Source: Zarea fungicola
Taxonomy: Eukaryota; Ascomycota; Sordariomycetes; Hypocreales; Cordycipitaceae
Direction: 5' to 3'
Assembly: GCA_900169235.1 (NCBI GenBank)
Contig: FWCC01000082.1
Location: 339,132 to 403,131 of the forward strand
DNA: 64,000 nt
The notes beneath the pieces are model-generated. The model was not told the DNA's origin. It searched no databases and saw nothing but the letters and a program-made list of their open reading frames with translations. A program made the position numbers and the translations under genes. Shown one piece after another: positions 1-11,075 of this stretch. Each line of letters starts with the position of its first letter. Positions within the stretch are counted from its first letter, which is position 1.

Positions 1-2231
1 TTTCTACTCGCTGTCGCCCAACTCATGGCTCGCTTCTCTCGGGCTCCCCCCGCTGGGCGGGCAAAAGGTCCCAAAAGGATGACGACGCACAACGCTACTG
101 AGATAGGCAACCAGGGTGCTGCGCCCCGCTGAAAGACTTGGGCCTCGTCGCTGATAGGTCAATCGGCCCTGCTACCCGTCTGCCAGCAGCCCCTGCAGCG
201 TATAATTGCGTCGCCCTGAAATAATATGCTCGTTGCAGCGCTCATGTTATTTCTTTTAGCTGTTGTTTATGCACTTGTTTATCTGTACAGCGTGCTAGCG
301 CCAACAGGCTGACGTATTCATTTTGGTAGAGTGTTGCATGTGCATGACGACGATATCAGCCGCCAATAACACAACACCAGGAGAATGCTTCAACTTTTTT
401 AACAAACAAAACAAAGCCAGTTTCAAAAAATCTGAAAGCAAATTCAATTGCATTCTGCACGGCTGGCATGGAAAATACTATCTGCTCGGTAGTGGTAGAC
501 TAATCATAATCAGGGTCAGCATTGCAAGAGTCAGTGCAAAACTAGCGAATGGACCGGCTCGGATGCACTGCCACTTGACATTCTATTCACTTTTCTTCTA
601 CCCTGAAATAGACTAGCGCCAAACTCTACTCTTTCATGCACATGCAACTTGACCAACTTGACTGGCTGTCCGGCCTTGCTCTCGGTAGACGGCGCACTGG
701 CAATACCCCGACCGCCGCCGGGTTATCCGTCCAGCTAGCAGAGTACCTGATCCACTAAAGCCAACACTGCCTCTGTTTGTGTACCTGATTATCTCGCAGC
801 CTGCAACGCCCACTGTGGCAGTGCCTCCTACAATTGATGCCTGTCCTTGTCTGGAATCTGCTCCCTGATCGTCATCACTCCATGGAATCTTGTTGTTACA
901 GGTATTCCAGATTCAGTCACGTGGCTTTGACACGATTCCAAGTCACGTGCTCGTCATCTTGTCGGTGCTTGGATTGGTTTCCCCATTGCTCTTTTGGGAG
1001 CCATATTCCGCATATCGATGCTGGGAGCATTCGTGCGCATTTCGTCACACAAGTACATTATACACCTGCTACCCGGCCACCCTACCGCTTGTCTCACAAT
1101 ACTCTGCCGGACCGAGTATGCTCTACGGCCGCGGCCTGCTGTCAGTGCTCCAGCGAGACCGCAACGTGAAACGGGTTTCAAGTGGCATTCTCTCCAACGG
1201 ATTTCACCAAATAGAAACTCGAGTGCTTGAAACTATGCCATGTCAGACGGCAACTATATCTCACATCCTCGGGCAATGATACGCCTGTGTTGTTGCCCGA
1301 GACCAGCTCGGCACGCTGCATCTCCTGCTCCTGTTCTACAACAGCTGCACGGCGTCTTAAACCTGCATCGTCTTAAACCTGCATCCATGGCATCATTGTG
1401 TCCAAGTGTGCCATGAGAAATACGAGGTGTCCGAGACAGGTATCCCGGCATAAGACGGATCTCCTTGTATGGATGCCATGCCGTGAATATGCACCCTTTC
1501 TGTAGTCTATTCCGTAGTCCATCACTTTGTAGTAAACCCATGCCCATTTGCATCTACGATTCTTGGCGAAATGATGCTGCCCCACGTAGTTTATCTGCCC
1601 AAGTCTCCTCCATCTACAAAGAACAAAGAGCCTGCTCTCGCCAATAGCCTACCTGCCTTCTGCCCGCGCCTGAAGTGGTACTGGCCTAGCTGAGACAGTC
1701 AGCCCGCCTAAAACAATGCAACAAATAACTCCAGCATTTTTATTACCCATGCAAGTTTGAGCCCAATTTCCATCTGGCCGCCATACATGGCACACGTGAT
1801 GCTGGCGTTTTGGCAACCTCAAAAAGGGCATCCGCCAAATCGCGTGATTACCTAATCATGATCTGCCTAACTGACCTCCATGGTTGCCCAACTGCCCAAT
1901 ATTCATCAACACGCGCCAGCTAACACTAAAAAGGGTTCAGCTGCTCAGCTGTTTGATACGCATTCGGTTGCTCTTTTTCCTCCTCGGCTGTGTTGATTTC
2001 ACACACGCCTGGCGGCTGCCGCGTGGTCAAAGCTCGTCTCGCGGCGACTCACGGCCGTTTTCTGCATCACCAGAGCCTCATCCGGTGTCTTCCTCCACAA
2101 GGCCTACCTGCTGCCCGGTGCTGCCGCTGTATGCCTTGCCTAGCCTGCCTGCTTCCCCGCACCGGCTTCACTCAACGGACTACCTGCACATCCTCCGCCT
2201 TTCCCCGGTAAACATGACATAGCGGCCACAA
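1..2231. other. Gene-free left flank
   Basis: No coding region is supported. The open frames of 60-130 codons on both strands overlap one another, have no recognisable domain and do not join through splice sites. The last 300 bases are pyrimidine-rich and are probably promoter and 5' leader of the DUF2293 gene. The far left may be upstream sequence of a gene outside the window. Confidence 0.6.
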
Positions 2232-4754
2232 ATGGTCAGGGAACAGCGCGGCCTCCCCGTCGCGGTGGTCGGCGGCCCAAAAGAACGGCACATGAGGCAG
2301 GGCCGGTCCCAGTTCGACCCGACTGCCCCTGTGCCCGAGGGATTTGTGGCCAAACCTGCCGTACCCAAGTCTAAGCATCATACCTATTTTGAGTTTGTCG
2401 AGAACAAGAACAAGAAGAAAAAGCTCGAATACCAGGTTTGACGACAATGACACCGGCCAGTAAAAACTATTCATAGACTCACCGCGCGCCTAGTACACAA
2501 CCAAGAAAGAACCCCCGCCAGGATTCGAGTTTGTCCCCATGGGAAATCCTGACTTGACAACTGCCTGCAAAGAAATCTCGCGAGAGAAAGATGCCATGAT
2601 CTTCATCGTTTCCGTAGGTGGCCTCTGGCCGCTCAAAATACTGTAGTCCCCCCTGATATTAACGCCAGTTTCTTTTTCTTGCAGACTTCCAGAGCTGGAA
2701 CCTCGAATCACATCTCCGGCCAGACTCATCGCATCGGCCATCACATCAGGGAAACCATCGTTGAAGAGGCAAAAGCGAGCCTGGAGCAGTTTTCACAGCT
2801 GCCCGTCGTCGCTACTAATGGAGAGCCTGAACCGATCCCAGAGTCTCAAGAAGAGTATCACGCCCAGACTGATGCTGCTCTCAGAGATCTGTTTCCCCGC
2901 ATCCCCAATACGGATCGTCGGGCTATTATTGATCATTCCTTTACTCGCGTTGGTTCTTTTGTTGATCTTCAAATCCCTCTGTTCTTGTTCCTAATATAAC
3001 CTGTTTCTCTTTAGGGCGCACCCACCAAAGGTGAACCACCTGTTGGCCTCTGTCAGGACATGTCCTTGGCAAGAAGGGTCCAGCTGGCTGTCTTGGCGCA
3101 CATTCGTCATGTTCACACCAGGTATGATCAGCTCCTCAAGGAGACCACTTGGCAAAACGCTCGCAAAGTTGTCGAGCAGCTCTGCCTCGACACCCTTGTC
3201 CAGTGGCGAGGCGATGAAGAAACCGGCCGCGATCAGCTGGACGAAATTCTACGCGAGGTAGTCGTCATTTCCGATTCTGAAACTGGAGAGTCCGAGGATG
3301 AATCCACAGAGGAGAACTCTGCCGAAGAAGCAGAGTTGGAATCCGGTGTTCCAGGACTATCAGTAGCAGGGTCATCAACCGGACTTCATGCCCTGAACGC
3401 TCTGCAACCCGGAGTCATTGCGCCTCGCACCAAAGATATGCCTCTGTCCATGATTGACATTCATTCACAACGGCCCAAGTCCCAGCGGAGAAATCAGCGA
3501 GGATTTAAGAGATACCGCGCCTGGGAAGAAGCCATCCGGCGGAACCGGGACAGGGAGACACAGGAGTACTCAACTGCCATGGAAACTGACAGTGTCCCAT
3601 ATTCAACCTATCCGGAACAGATACCGGTGCACTCCGTCGCTCCCGCACAAACATCTCACGGACCACCCTTTGTAGGATCAAATGGTTCTCGGCCGGCCAC
3701 ACCACCATCCCAGGATACACCAATTCCGTCCATAGAGCCAATCTCACCCCCGACAATGCCCCCCTCATTTATTCGCACCCTACCTCCCCGTGTTGCGTTG
3801 GACATTCCGCATGCTGAGACTTGGAACCAGCAGCATCATTATCAGGCTAATCCGCCGGTAAGAACAAATCCTCCCTTCATGGTAACTTCGGGATCAAACC
3901 TGCAGCATCCGCTCGGAGCCCCACATCATCCCATAAACCTATATCCAGTGCAATACAGTCAGGAAGTATATCATCCCCATGGGTCCCGGCAAGTTTACGA
4001 GGCTCACCCTCCCGGACCCAACATGGCATTTCAGCCAGATCCCTGGCCCTCACAAGGAACACCCACGGCACGTAGAATCATCATGGATGTCAACCGACCC
4101 GGGGAACGCTCGAATCCAATCGTTATGGAAGATAGGGGTGGCTTCTACGAGCGGGTTACGCAGCCGGATGATCACAGGGTCGTTGCCCTGGAACCACCAA
4201 TACTTGTTCGTGAAGTCAGACGCTGGTCGCGGCCACCGGAACATCATGCGCCGCCGCGCCAATACGTTTCCCGCCGCGAGAGCCCTCCCGTGGCGCAAGA
4301 GTATGAAATGGAAGGTGTGGAAGTGTACCACCTCGCTCGTGATCCCTCACGCATAGTCCCTCAATGGAGACCGCAGTATCAGCCAGGCCCTCCCGCGCCG
4401 AATGCCGCCGGCTCCAACCGCCGAGACCATGGCGCAATTCATATTCGTGCTGTGTCGCAGCCGGCATCCCACTTGGAGAACCAAACTGGATTCCCATCAC
4501 CTCGTAGGGTCGTGTGAGTGTTTGCTGGCTTTCCTCCACTTTCTTTTCTCATTTCTTTATTCTTTATGGAAATAAAAAAAAATTGCCTCAGACTTTGATA
4601 CATACTCACACTCCACAGAAATCAAAGCAGCTGGGGCGCCAGAGATGGCCAGTATGCGCACGCCCAGAACCGAGGACATGGGTATCGATCACCGCCAATC
4701 CAGTCATCTCCACGCCGACACGGCCAACGGGGAAATGTCATTGTTCTTGATTAA
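2232..4754 (+). CDS. DUF2293 domain protein, five exons
   Basis: Exons read as 2232-2435, 2494-2613, 2685-2948, 3015-4513 and 4619-4754, giving about 740 aa with every junction in phase at GT/AG sites. The N-terminal 260 residues carry the pattern known from DUF2293 (function unknown): a THRIGHHIRETIVEEA stretch, an RDLFPRIPNTDR motif, and ARRVQLAVLAHIRH followed by HTRYDQLL. Next comes an acidic Ser/Glu segment, then a long Pro/Arg-rich disordered tail. The last exon is easily missed because the fourth exon can be read through to a TGA at 4515. Splicing at the GTGAGT there instead gives a tail ending in RRHGQRGNVIVLD, which looks like a genuine C-terminus. The start is the first ATG after a stop. 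DUF2293 identity is firm; the function is not known. A nuclear or nucleic-acid role is only a guess from the basic tail. Confidence 0.85.
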
Positions 4755-5403
4755 GAACAGGTGGCCACTTTTCAAGTCCCTTTCCCAAGGGCATGGTTTT
4801 TTTTTCTGCATGACTTTCTTTATGAGGATATGAGGGAAATTACTTTTATGTTTTTTCTTATGAATGGATGATCACTAAGGGCTTGGTATTTCTGTCTCGT
4901 TTACACCTGTTTTGCATGTCTTTGGCACTTGCCTTTGATCATCTCTTTACATTCTTTTTTTTTCATCATCCTCTTTCGGCTGCGTCTCTTGGAATTCAAT
5001 TTGCATAGCGTTGCGGGAAGACCATTTACGACTATGGGCGGCGGACGCATGATGAAGATGTTTTGGCAGGGATTTCTGGTTGGACGAATAGAGGAGGGGG
5101 CGGTTCATTGTTGCTCAATACATTTGGTTTTGGCGCCTTATTTCATGATGTGAGGAATGACTCCGTAATTGCCTCTGGTGAGGTTCCCTTTTAGCAACGT
5201 TCAACTAGACGCTTGCTTTCACCTTTCATGTATCGTATTGGTTTAATTCCATTTTGGTATTGGTTAATCGACCAGGTATATACAATAATTCTTGTCTTTC
5301 AAATAAAAAACTCCAAACAAATGAACATTGATCCCTTACCCATGACGTCTTTTTGTCTTCTCCCACAGCTTGCCACTTTCTTTGCCTCGTTTTTCTGTCT
5401 TGT
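4755..5403. other. Convergent 3' intergenic region
   Basis: T-rich sequence between two genes pointing at each other, holding both 3' untranslated regions. Runs of T near 4797-4805 and AATAAA-like sequence near 5304 fit processing signals for the two transcripts. No open frame here is convincing. Confidence 0.6.
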
Positions 5404-8400
5404 CTAGTTTCTGCCTCCTCTTCTAGGCTTGCCAACTCCTCCATTCGATGGCGACGGACCGTGGCGCTTCTCGACACCCAGACCGCGGCGACCGCTAGAG
5501 ATGCCGCCCCGTCCAGAACGATCACCGCCACCTCCGCGACCACCGCGACCGCCTCCACGACCTCCACGGAAACCGCCACCACCACCACCACCACCTCGGC
5601 CACCACGGAAATCACCACCCCCGCGGCCACCGCCGCCCCGGCCACCGCGACCGCCGGGGCTGAGTCTGCTCTTAATCGCCGCGGCGGACTTGTCATCCAA
5701 CCGCGCCCCGCCGTCCTCGTCGTCCTCGTCCTCGTCATCGCGTCCGCGACGGTTCGAGAACTTGAGCTTGCCGCCGCGGCCACGGCGCGCGGCATCCTTG
5801 CCCTTGATGGCGGCGACGTACGCGCCCACGCCAGAGCCGTTGCCGTTCTCCGGCTGGTCAATCTCCATGGCGTCGTCATTATCATCGTCATCCTTGCCGA
5901 GGATGAGCTTGCCGTCGAGGTCAAACTTGGCGCGCGACTTCTTGTGCGGCTGCTGGCGCTGGCGGGAGGGCTTGGTGGAGGAGATGTTGGCCAGGGCCTT
6001 CTTGTCGAGCAGGTCGAGTGGCTCGTCGTCGTCCTCCAGGATATACGTCTTGCCGCCCTTTTGCGCCCTCTTCTGGCGGGTGGGTACCTCGTCGTCGTCA
6101 CCCTCATCGCCGTCTTCACCTTCCGACTCGCTGCTGTAAATCGCACGTTCGTACTCCGTGTCAAACTGCTGCTTGCCGTCCTCCTCCTCCTCATCGTCGC
6201 TGGCCCCATCACCCTCACGCGCGGCATCCTTCTTCTTCTTGGCGCGCTCCTTGCTCTTGCGGATATTCACAATGAGCTTGCGGTCCGCCTCGGGACAGGC
6301 CTGGTGGATCGCGTCGAAGCCGAAGCGGCGCACCATGCGCTCGATAATGTGCTTGACCTTGGCCTTGAAGTGGCCCTTGTGCTCGTGGCTCCACACAATG
6401 AGGTTGGGCACGAGCGTGGCTAGGCGCGGGGTCATGAGCTCCACGGGGAGGCTGATGACGCACACCTTGACGAAGCCGAGGCAGCTCTTGACAATCTCGC
6501 GGTTGTTGGACGTGAGGAACAGGTCCATGGTCTGCACCAGATCCGAGAGCGTCTGCTCGCTCAGCGCGGCGCGGTACTCGTAGAGCAGACGCGCAATGGC
6601 CGTGATGCTCGCCGAGATCATGTGCGGCGTGCTGCCGGCCAGACCGGCGCTGACCATGGTAAAGTACTCCTCAATGTTGGCGGTGCCAGGAGGCGCGTCG
6701 GCGGGCATGTGTGGGACTTTGCTGTTGTCGATGACGGTGCCGTCGGCCGTGGCCATGCGCTGGCCCATCTGCACGAGCAGCTCGTAGGCCGTCTCGCGCG
6801 CCCGCTCATTGTTCTCCTTGCAGCAGATGACGACCTCGCTGAGCACAGAGGGAATAAAGTGGAGTGAGGTGCCGGGGACGTACGGCAGGAGGGCGGTGAT
6901 GGCAGCGAGGCGGTCGCGGCGGGCCGGTGCAGAAACTTTGTCGGTGCTGGCAATGATGAGCTGCTGCAGCTCGCTGCTGCGCTCGATGAGGGCGGCCTTG
7001 CCGAGCTCCGATGTCTCTAGGCGTGGGATCAGCTTGTAGGCCTTCTTCTGCAGCTGGGGCTCGTCGTTGCGGTTGATGATGAGGGTGGCAATCTCAAAGA
7101 GGGTGGCAAAGCTCTCGCGCGGCAGGTAGGCCGACATGGTGATGACGAGATCCATGAGCGTCTGGGCGGTCGAAGGCATGTGGTCCTTGCCCTTGTGGTG
7201 GTGCCCGCCCTTTTCCTTTTCTGCGGTGTTGAGGTTCTCGAGCTCTGCCGCGAGCATCTTGCTGACACGGTCAAAGGTATCCATGAGCTCCTGCTTGGGC
7301 GTGATGCTCAGGAAGGCGTTGACGGTCTGCAGAATGGGGCCGCGGCTCTGGGGCAGCGTTTGGGTGTAGACGTTGAAAAGAACGGCGAGCATGTTGCCGG
7401 CGAATTGGCCGAGGTATGTGAGGTTGTTGGCGGCCGTCTCCTTGCTGACGCGAGCCTGCAGCAAAAAGTCGTCCTCGCCCTCGGCAATCGTGGACAGGGC
7501 CTGGTTGGACTCAATCAGTGTTTTGAGGGCGCGGCAGACGTCGAGACGGAGCTCGGTCTGCTTGTACAAGAGGTTGGCAATCATCTCAGCAAAGGTCTGG
7601 TCAAAGGCCTCGGTGAGATCGAGGGGGAGATCGCAGTAGCCGGGGAGAAGAGACCACACTTGCTGGACGAGGGTCTCGTAAATCTTGATTTCCATTGTCT
7701 TGGGAGCCTCACCGTGTTCCAGGACGCGCTGGAACATGACTTCACTGAGGGGCACCATTTCCGTTTTAAAGTGCGTCAGGTTGGTGTTGCTGGTGTAGTC
7801 GCGCAGAATGGGCAGCATCCAAGCGCGGCCGGCCTGGCCCTTGACGGGCTTGGCCAGGTTCAGCGGCAGGACAGAGAGGACAGCCTCGGTGCCCATGGCG
7901 CGGACAGCCTGTCCAATGACCTCGTCGGCTTCCTTCTTGTTGCGGAACGAGGAGTTTTCGCGAATCTCGCCAATAGTCTTGGTGACGCTCAGGAGGACGG
8001 GATTGGCTCTCCAGCGCAGAGAGAGGAACATGGCGGCGAGAACGTTGAATGTCTGCAGCCAGGCGGCCTGGAACTTGACAGTGAGGAGGGATTCGGCCGT
8101 CTTGGCAATCTTCTCGAGAGTCTTTTCGTCGTATATTGAAGGGTCGATAATGACCTGCTGGGGCACGCAGTTGGCCATGAAGGAAATCAGGCACTCCGAG
8201 GCGGAGATGCGAATGTTTTCGGACTGTGACTCGAGGAACTGGGACACCATGGCGAACAGATCAGGCAGGTTCTGGAAGGTGTCTTCGGGCTCGAGCTGCG
8301 CAGAGACGTCGTAGCCTCGGGAGAGAATGGCCAGCCACGGGGGCACGAGCTGTGTGTCGTTGGCGGCGGGTCGGAGCTCAGAGATGATCTCCATGAGGCG

Positions 8401-9375
8401 GGGCAGCTTGGCGGATGAGACCTCCTCGCTCATACCCTCGAAGATGAGTTCAAAAATCTCAAAGGCGGCCATGGTCATGTATTCGTTGCCCGTCTTGGCA
8501 ATGTTGAGGAGCAGTTCACAGAGTGACTCGATCTTGGTGCTCGGCCAGCCACCGCTCGCAGCGGCGACTGTCTTGACCAGCTGCAGGGCGTGGATGAGCT
8601 CCGGGTCGTTGGGTGCCGCAGCAGACGACTTCTTGCCTTTGCGGGCGTTGATGGCTTGGGTGGCGAGGTCCTCGAGGTTCTTGAGCGCGGTGCCGGCGCA
8701 CATGTCGGCAGCCGGGTGGTCCAGGGACGGGCTGGGGGGAGGGTTGCGCAGGACACGCTTGAGGGCGTCCTGGGCGCGCTTGCGGATCTTGGGCCGGTTG
8801 GCAAGGGCGAGGTTGAGGAGGCCGGCGACGGCGCGGCGCGGACCAATCTGGGAGACAGAGAGCTCCCACGAAGGCGCATCCTGGGCGAGCAGCAGCGACT
8901 CGAGGCAGCCGATGGAGGTGCGGAGGAGGATGGCCTCGGCGTCCTGCATGAGCAGAACGGGGGCGAGGAGGGTGAGGATCTGGGTGAACTTGGAGCGCAG
9001 TAGGGCCTCGGGGGCGTAGGGCGTGACAACATCGAGCAGGTAGACGGCGGGAGTGGCCAGTTCAATATTGACGGTGCCGTCGCTGTGGGCATTCTGGAGG
9101 AGGGCGAGGAGGGCGGCAAAGTATCCGGTCGGTGTGGCTTCTGTATTTTGTTCTTTCAAAGTCGACTCGACGGCCTGGAGCACAACAACAGTCTAGAAGC
9201 AAACAGAAATGTCAGTTCAATATAAATATATTCATGTATCTACATATATGCCGTATGCTGCAACAGGCGGTAACAGAATCGTAGAACCCAAACTTACACG
9301 TTGCTGGCTTTGCAGGCCGGGAGACTTGATCTTGTCAAGCTTCTCAGCCAAAGACGGCGTCGCCATTGTCGCCAT
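5404..9375 (-). CDS. RRP12: Ribosome biogenesis factor Rrp12 (NUC173/HEAT repeats)
   Basis: Two exons: 9375-9298 encodes a 26-residue start (MATMATPSLAEKLDKIKS...), then 9192-5404 after a 105-nt intron, for about 1288 aa, a normal length for fungal Rrp12. The N-terminal wording (LxxKLxKIKSPxLQSQQ, then VVLQAVESTL) and the long helical-repeat body containing the NUC173 region match the family. The C-terminus has a KKKK/DEEEED charged stretch, an acidic segment, and a Gly-Arg-Gly tail with many RGG units (roughly 5420-5680). Rrp12 is a karyopherin-like factor that binds pre-40S and pre-60S particles and the Ran system and supports pre-rRNA processing and nuclear export. The second exon can be read from an internal GTG at 9183, but the upstream ATG exon is clearly the true start. 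The gene is divergent from VPS29. Confidence 0.95.
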
Positions 9376-9816
9376 CTTGAGAAAAACTTGAATTAATTAT
9401 GTTGAACAAGTTTCTTTCGGTGAGAAGCACGACTGACTGACAAACGACCCAAAATTTTGGTGCAGCGCTTGCTCGAAAAATTCCTTATCGGTCCTCCCCG
9501 CCAGCGATAAGATGCGCTTGTTCTATCTTGGAAGGCATCACATTAGCCGAGTTATTGCTATACCCGAACTCATGGCACTAGCCACCCGTGCCACCACGGC
9601 CATTCACTAGCCACGGGCCTACGTAAACTGGGCGCTGTAGAGACTCGTCACTACCAGCCACTGCAGCCAGCAACCAGCAGCCAGCAGCCAGCAGCTGCCC
9701 CTCCAGCCTCACCGTTGAACTGAAGCTCCAGCGACACTTTATCAACTTGCCTACCCCAAGGTTCAATCTCCACGCACGATTGCCGCAGTATAGCTGCGCA
9801 GGGAGGACTGGTCATC
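9376..9816. promoter_or_regulatory. Shared divergent promoter, RRP12/VPS29
   Basis: These 441 bases separate two divergent housekeeping starts and must hold both promoters. No clear TATA box or named factor site is seen. The only evident structure is the CAGCCAG-type repeat near 9660. Confidence 0.6.
9654..9697. repeat. CCAGCAG-type short tandem repeat
   Basis: Imperfect tandem copies of a 7-base CCAGCAG/CCAGCAA unit end in CAGCTG, inside the VPS29 leader or promoter. It is a simple low-complexity repeat. Confidence 0.7.
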
Positions 9817-10565
9817 ATGGCTTTCCTAATTCTTGTCCTCGGCGATATTCACATTCCCGACCGAGCTCTAGACTTTCCCGCCAAGGTACGCATGACTAGG
9901 ACAGACATGTTCTGTCGCGCGCAATGTACAAGAACCAATCAACAAGGGAGATACTGACACCGCCGCAGTTCAAGAAGCTCCTCGCGCCCGGCAAGATTGG
10001 CCAGACGCTGTGCCTCGGCAACCTGACTGACAAGACCACGTACGAGTACCTGCGCTCCGTTGCGCCCGACCTCAAGATCGTCAAGGGCCGGTACGACGTC
10101 GAGGCCACCTCGCTGCCGCTCACGCAGGTCGTCACCCACGGCGGCATCCGCGTCGGCTTCCTCGAGGGCTTCACGCTCGTCTCCAGCGAGCCCGACCTGC
10201 TCCTCGCCGAGGCCAACCGGCTCGACGTCGACGTCCTCTGCTACGGCGGCACCCACAAGTTTGACGCCTTTGAGTACATGGACAAGTTTTTCGTGAACCC
10301 GGGCAGCGCGACGGGTGCCTTTCTCAACGGCTGGGGCGATGATGGGGAGGGCTCGACGCCGAGTTTCTGCCTGATGGATGTACGTCTCTCTTCGTCTCAC
10401 AGGGACAAAAAGATTTCGCTAATACTTTTTCATTCTCAGGTTCAAGGTATCTCTCTCACATTGTACGTCTACCAGCTCAAAAAGGACGAGCAAGGAAATG
10501 AGACGGTCGCAGTGGAAAAAGTCACATATACAAAGCCGGTCCCTCCGACAGGGAATGCATCATAG
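9817..10565 (+). CDS. VPS29: Retromer subunit Vps29
   Basis: Three exons (9817-9885, 9969-10379, 10440-10565) give 201 aa. The protein has the metallophosphoesterase fold of Vps29: VLGDIH at the N-terminus, CLGNLTDK, a VKGRYD turn, the ANRLDVDVLCYGGTHKFDAFEY block and KFFVNPGSATGAF. Vps29 binds Vps35 in the endosomal retromer coat that recycles cargo to the Golgi. GDIH and GN are present, but the usual HGH is replaced by EGF and the GHTH block reads GGTH. Phosphatase activity is therefore unlikely, consistent with its scaffold role. The first exon ends in a GTACGC donor; a tiny third exon supplies the C-terminal LTLYVYQL strand and tail. Confidence 0.95.
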
Positions 10566-11075
10566 TCGGCCCAACGGCGCGGTGGGAAATGTGGAATCAA
10601 GTGCAATGGCCAGTAGAAACGGTGGAGGCAATAACTGCAAAAATTGCAAAAATTGCAAGTTACGATATACCATAATACGCATAGAATTACTCTCCAAACT
10701 GTCCACCATGGCCGACTGCTGTCGACGACCTACCCGAGAGGTTGTCATTGGATGGACCGATAGTCACGCAACACGTAGCAACACCATAGCTAGGCTTGAG
10801 AAGACGAAAAAAATGTAAATAAAAGCAATATTCAAACTCCGCTGCTTTGGTATCTCCAGCATAAAACATGAGAATTGAACTGTCTCTGTACACCGCGCCA
10901 ACATGACACCCCAAAAAAGGGATTATCCCCGGTAATGATAACAAAAGTCGGGCTTTCCAAAAACCGAAAACAAAAAACATTCCAAACAAAATAAACGCCA
11001 AACATGCTTTGCTCAATGCTTTTCGCAAATCAAAAGATATTAACAAGGCCATTTATGCACACCGCTGTTTCTCCA
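10566..11075. other. Convergent 3' region VPS29/SGO1
   Basis: AT-rich 3' sequence of two converging genes. It contains a short direct repeat of TTGCAAAAA units around 10636-10660 and an A-rich stretch with AATAAA near 10817. No coding frame is supported. Confidence 0.6.

Noticed and set aside
834..1279. Overlapping open frames of 111 and 129 codons at the left edge
   Set aside because: Two frames overlap, neither has recognisable wording or splice partners, and no conserved motif is visible.
5353..6423. 356-codon plus-strand open frame and an overlapping 236-codon Pro-rich frame
   Set aside because: Antisense to the RGG and acidic tail of Rrp12. The length comes from GC-rich repeats, and the Rrp12 frame is the conserved one.
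7180..8139. 319-codon plus-strand open frame
   Set aside because: Fully antisense to the Rrp12 body, with no domain and composition typical of a shadow frame.
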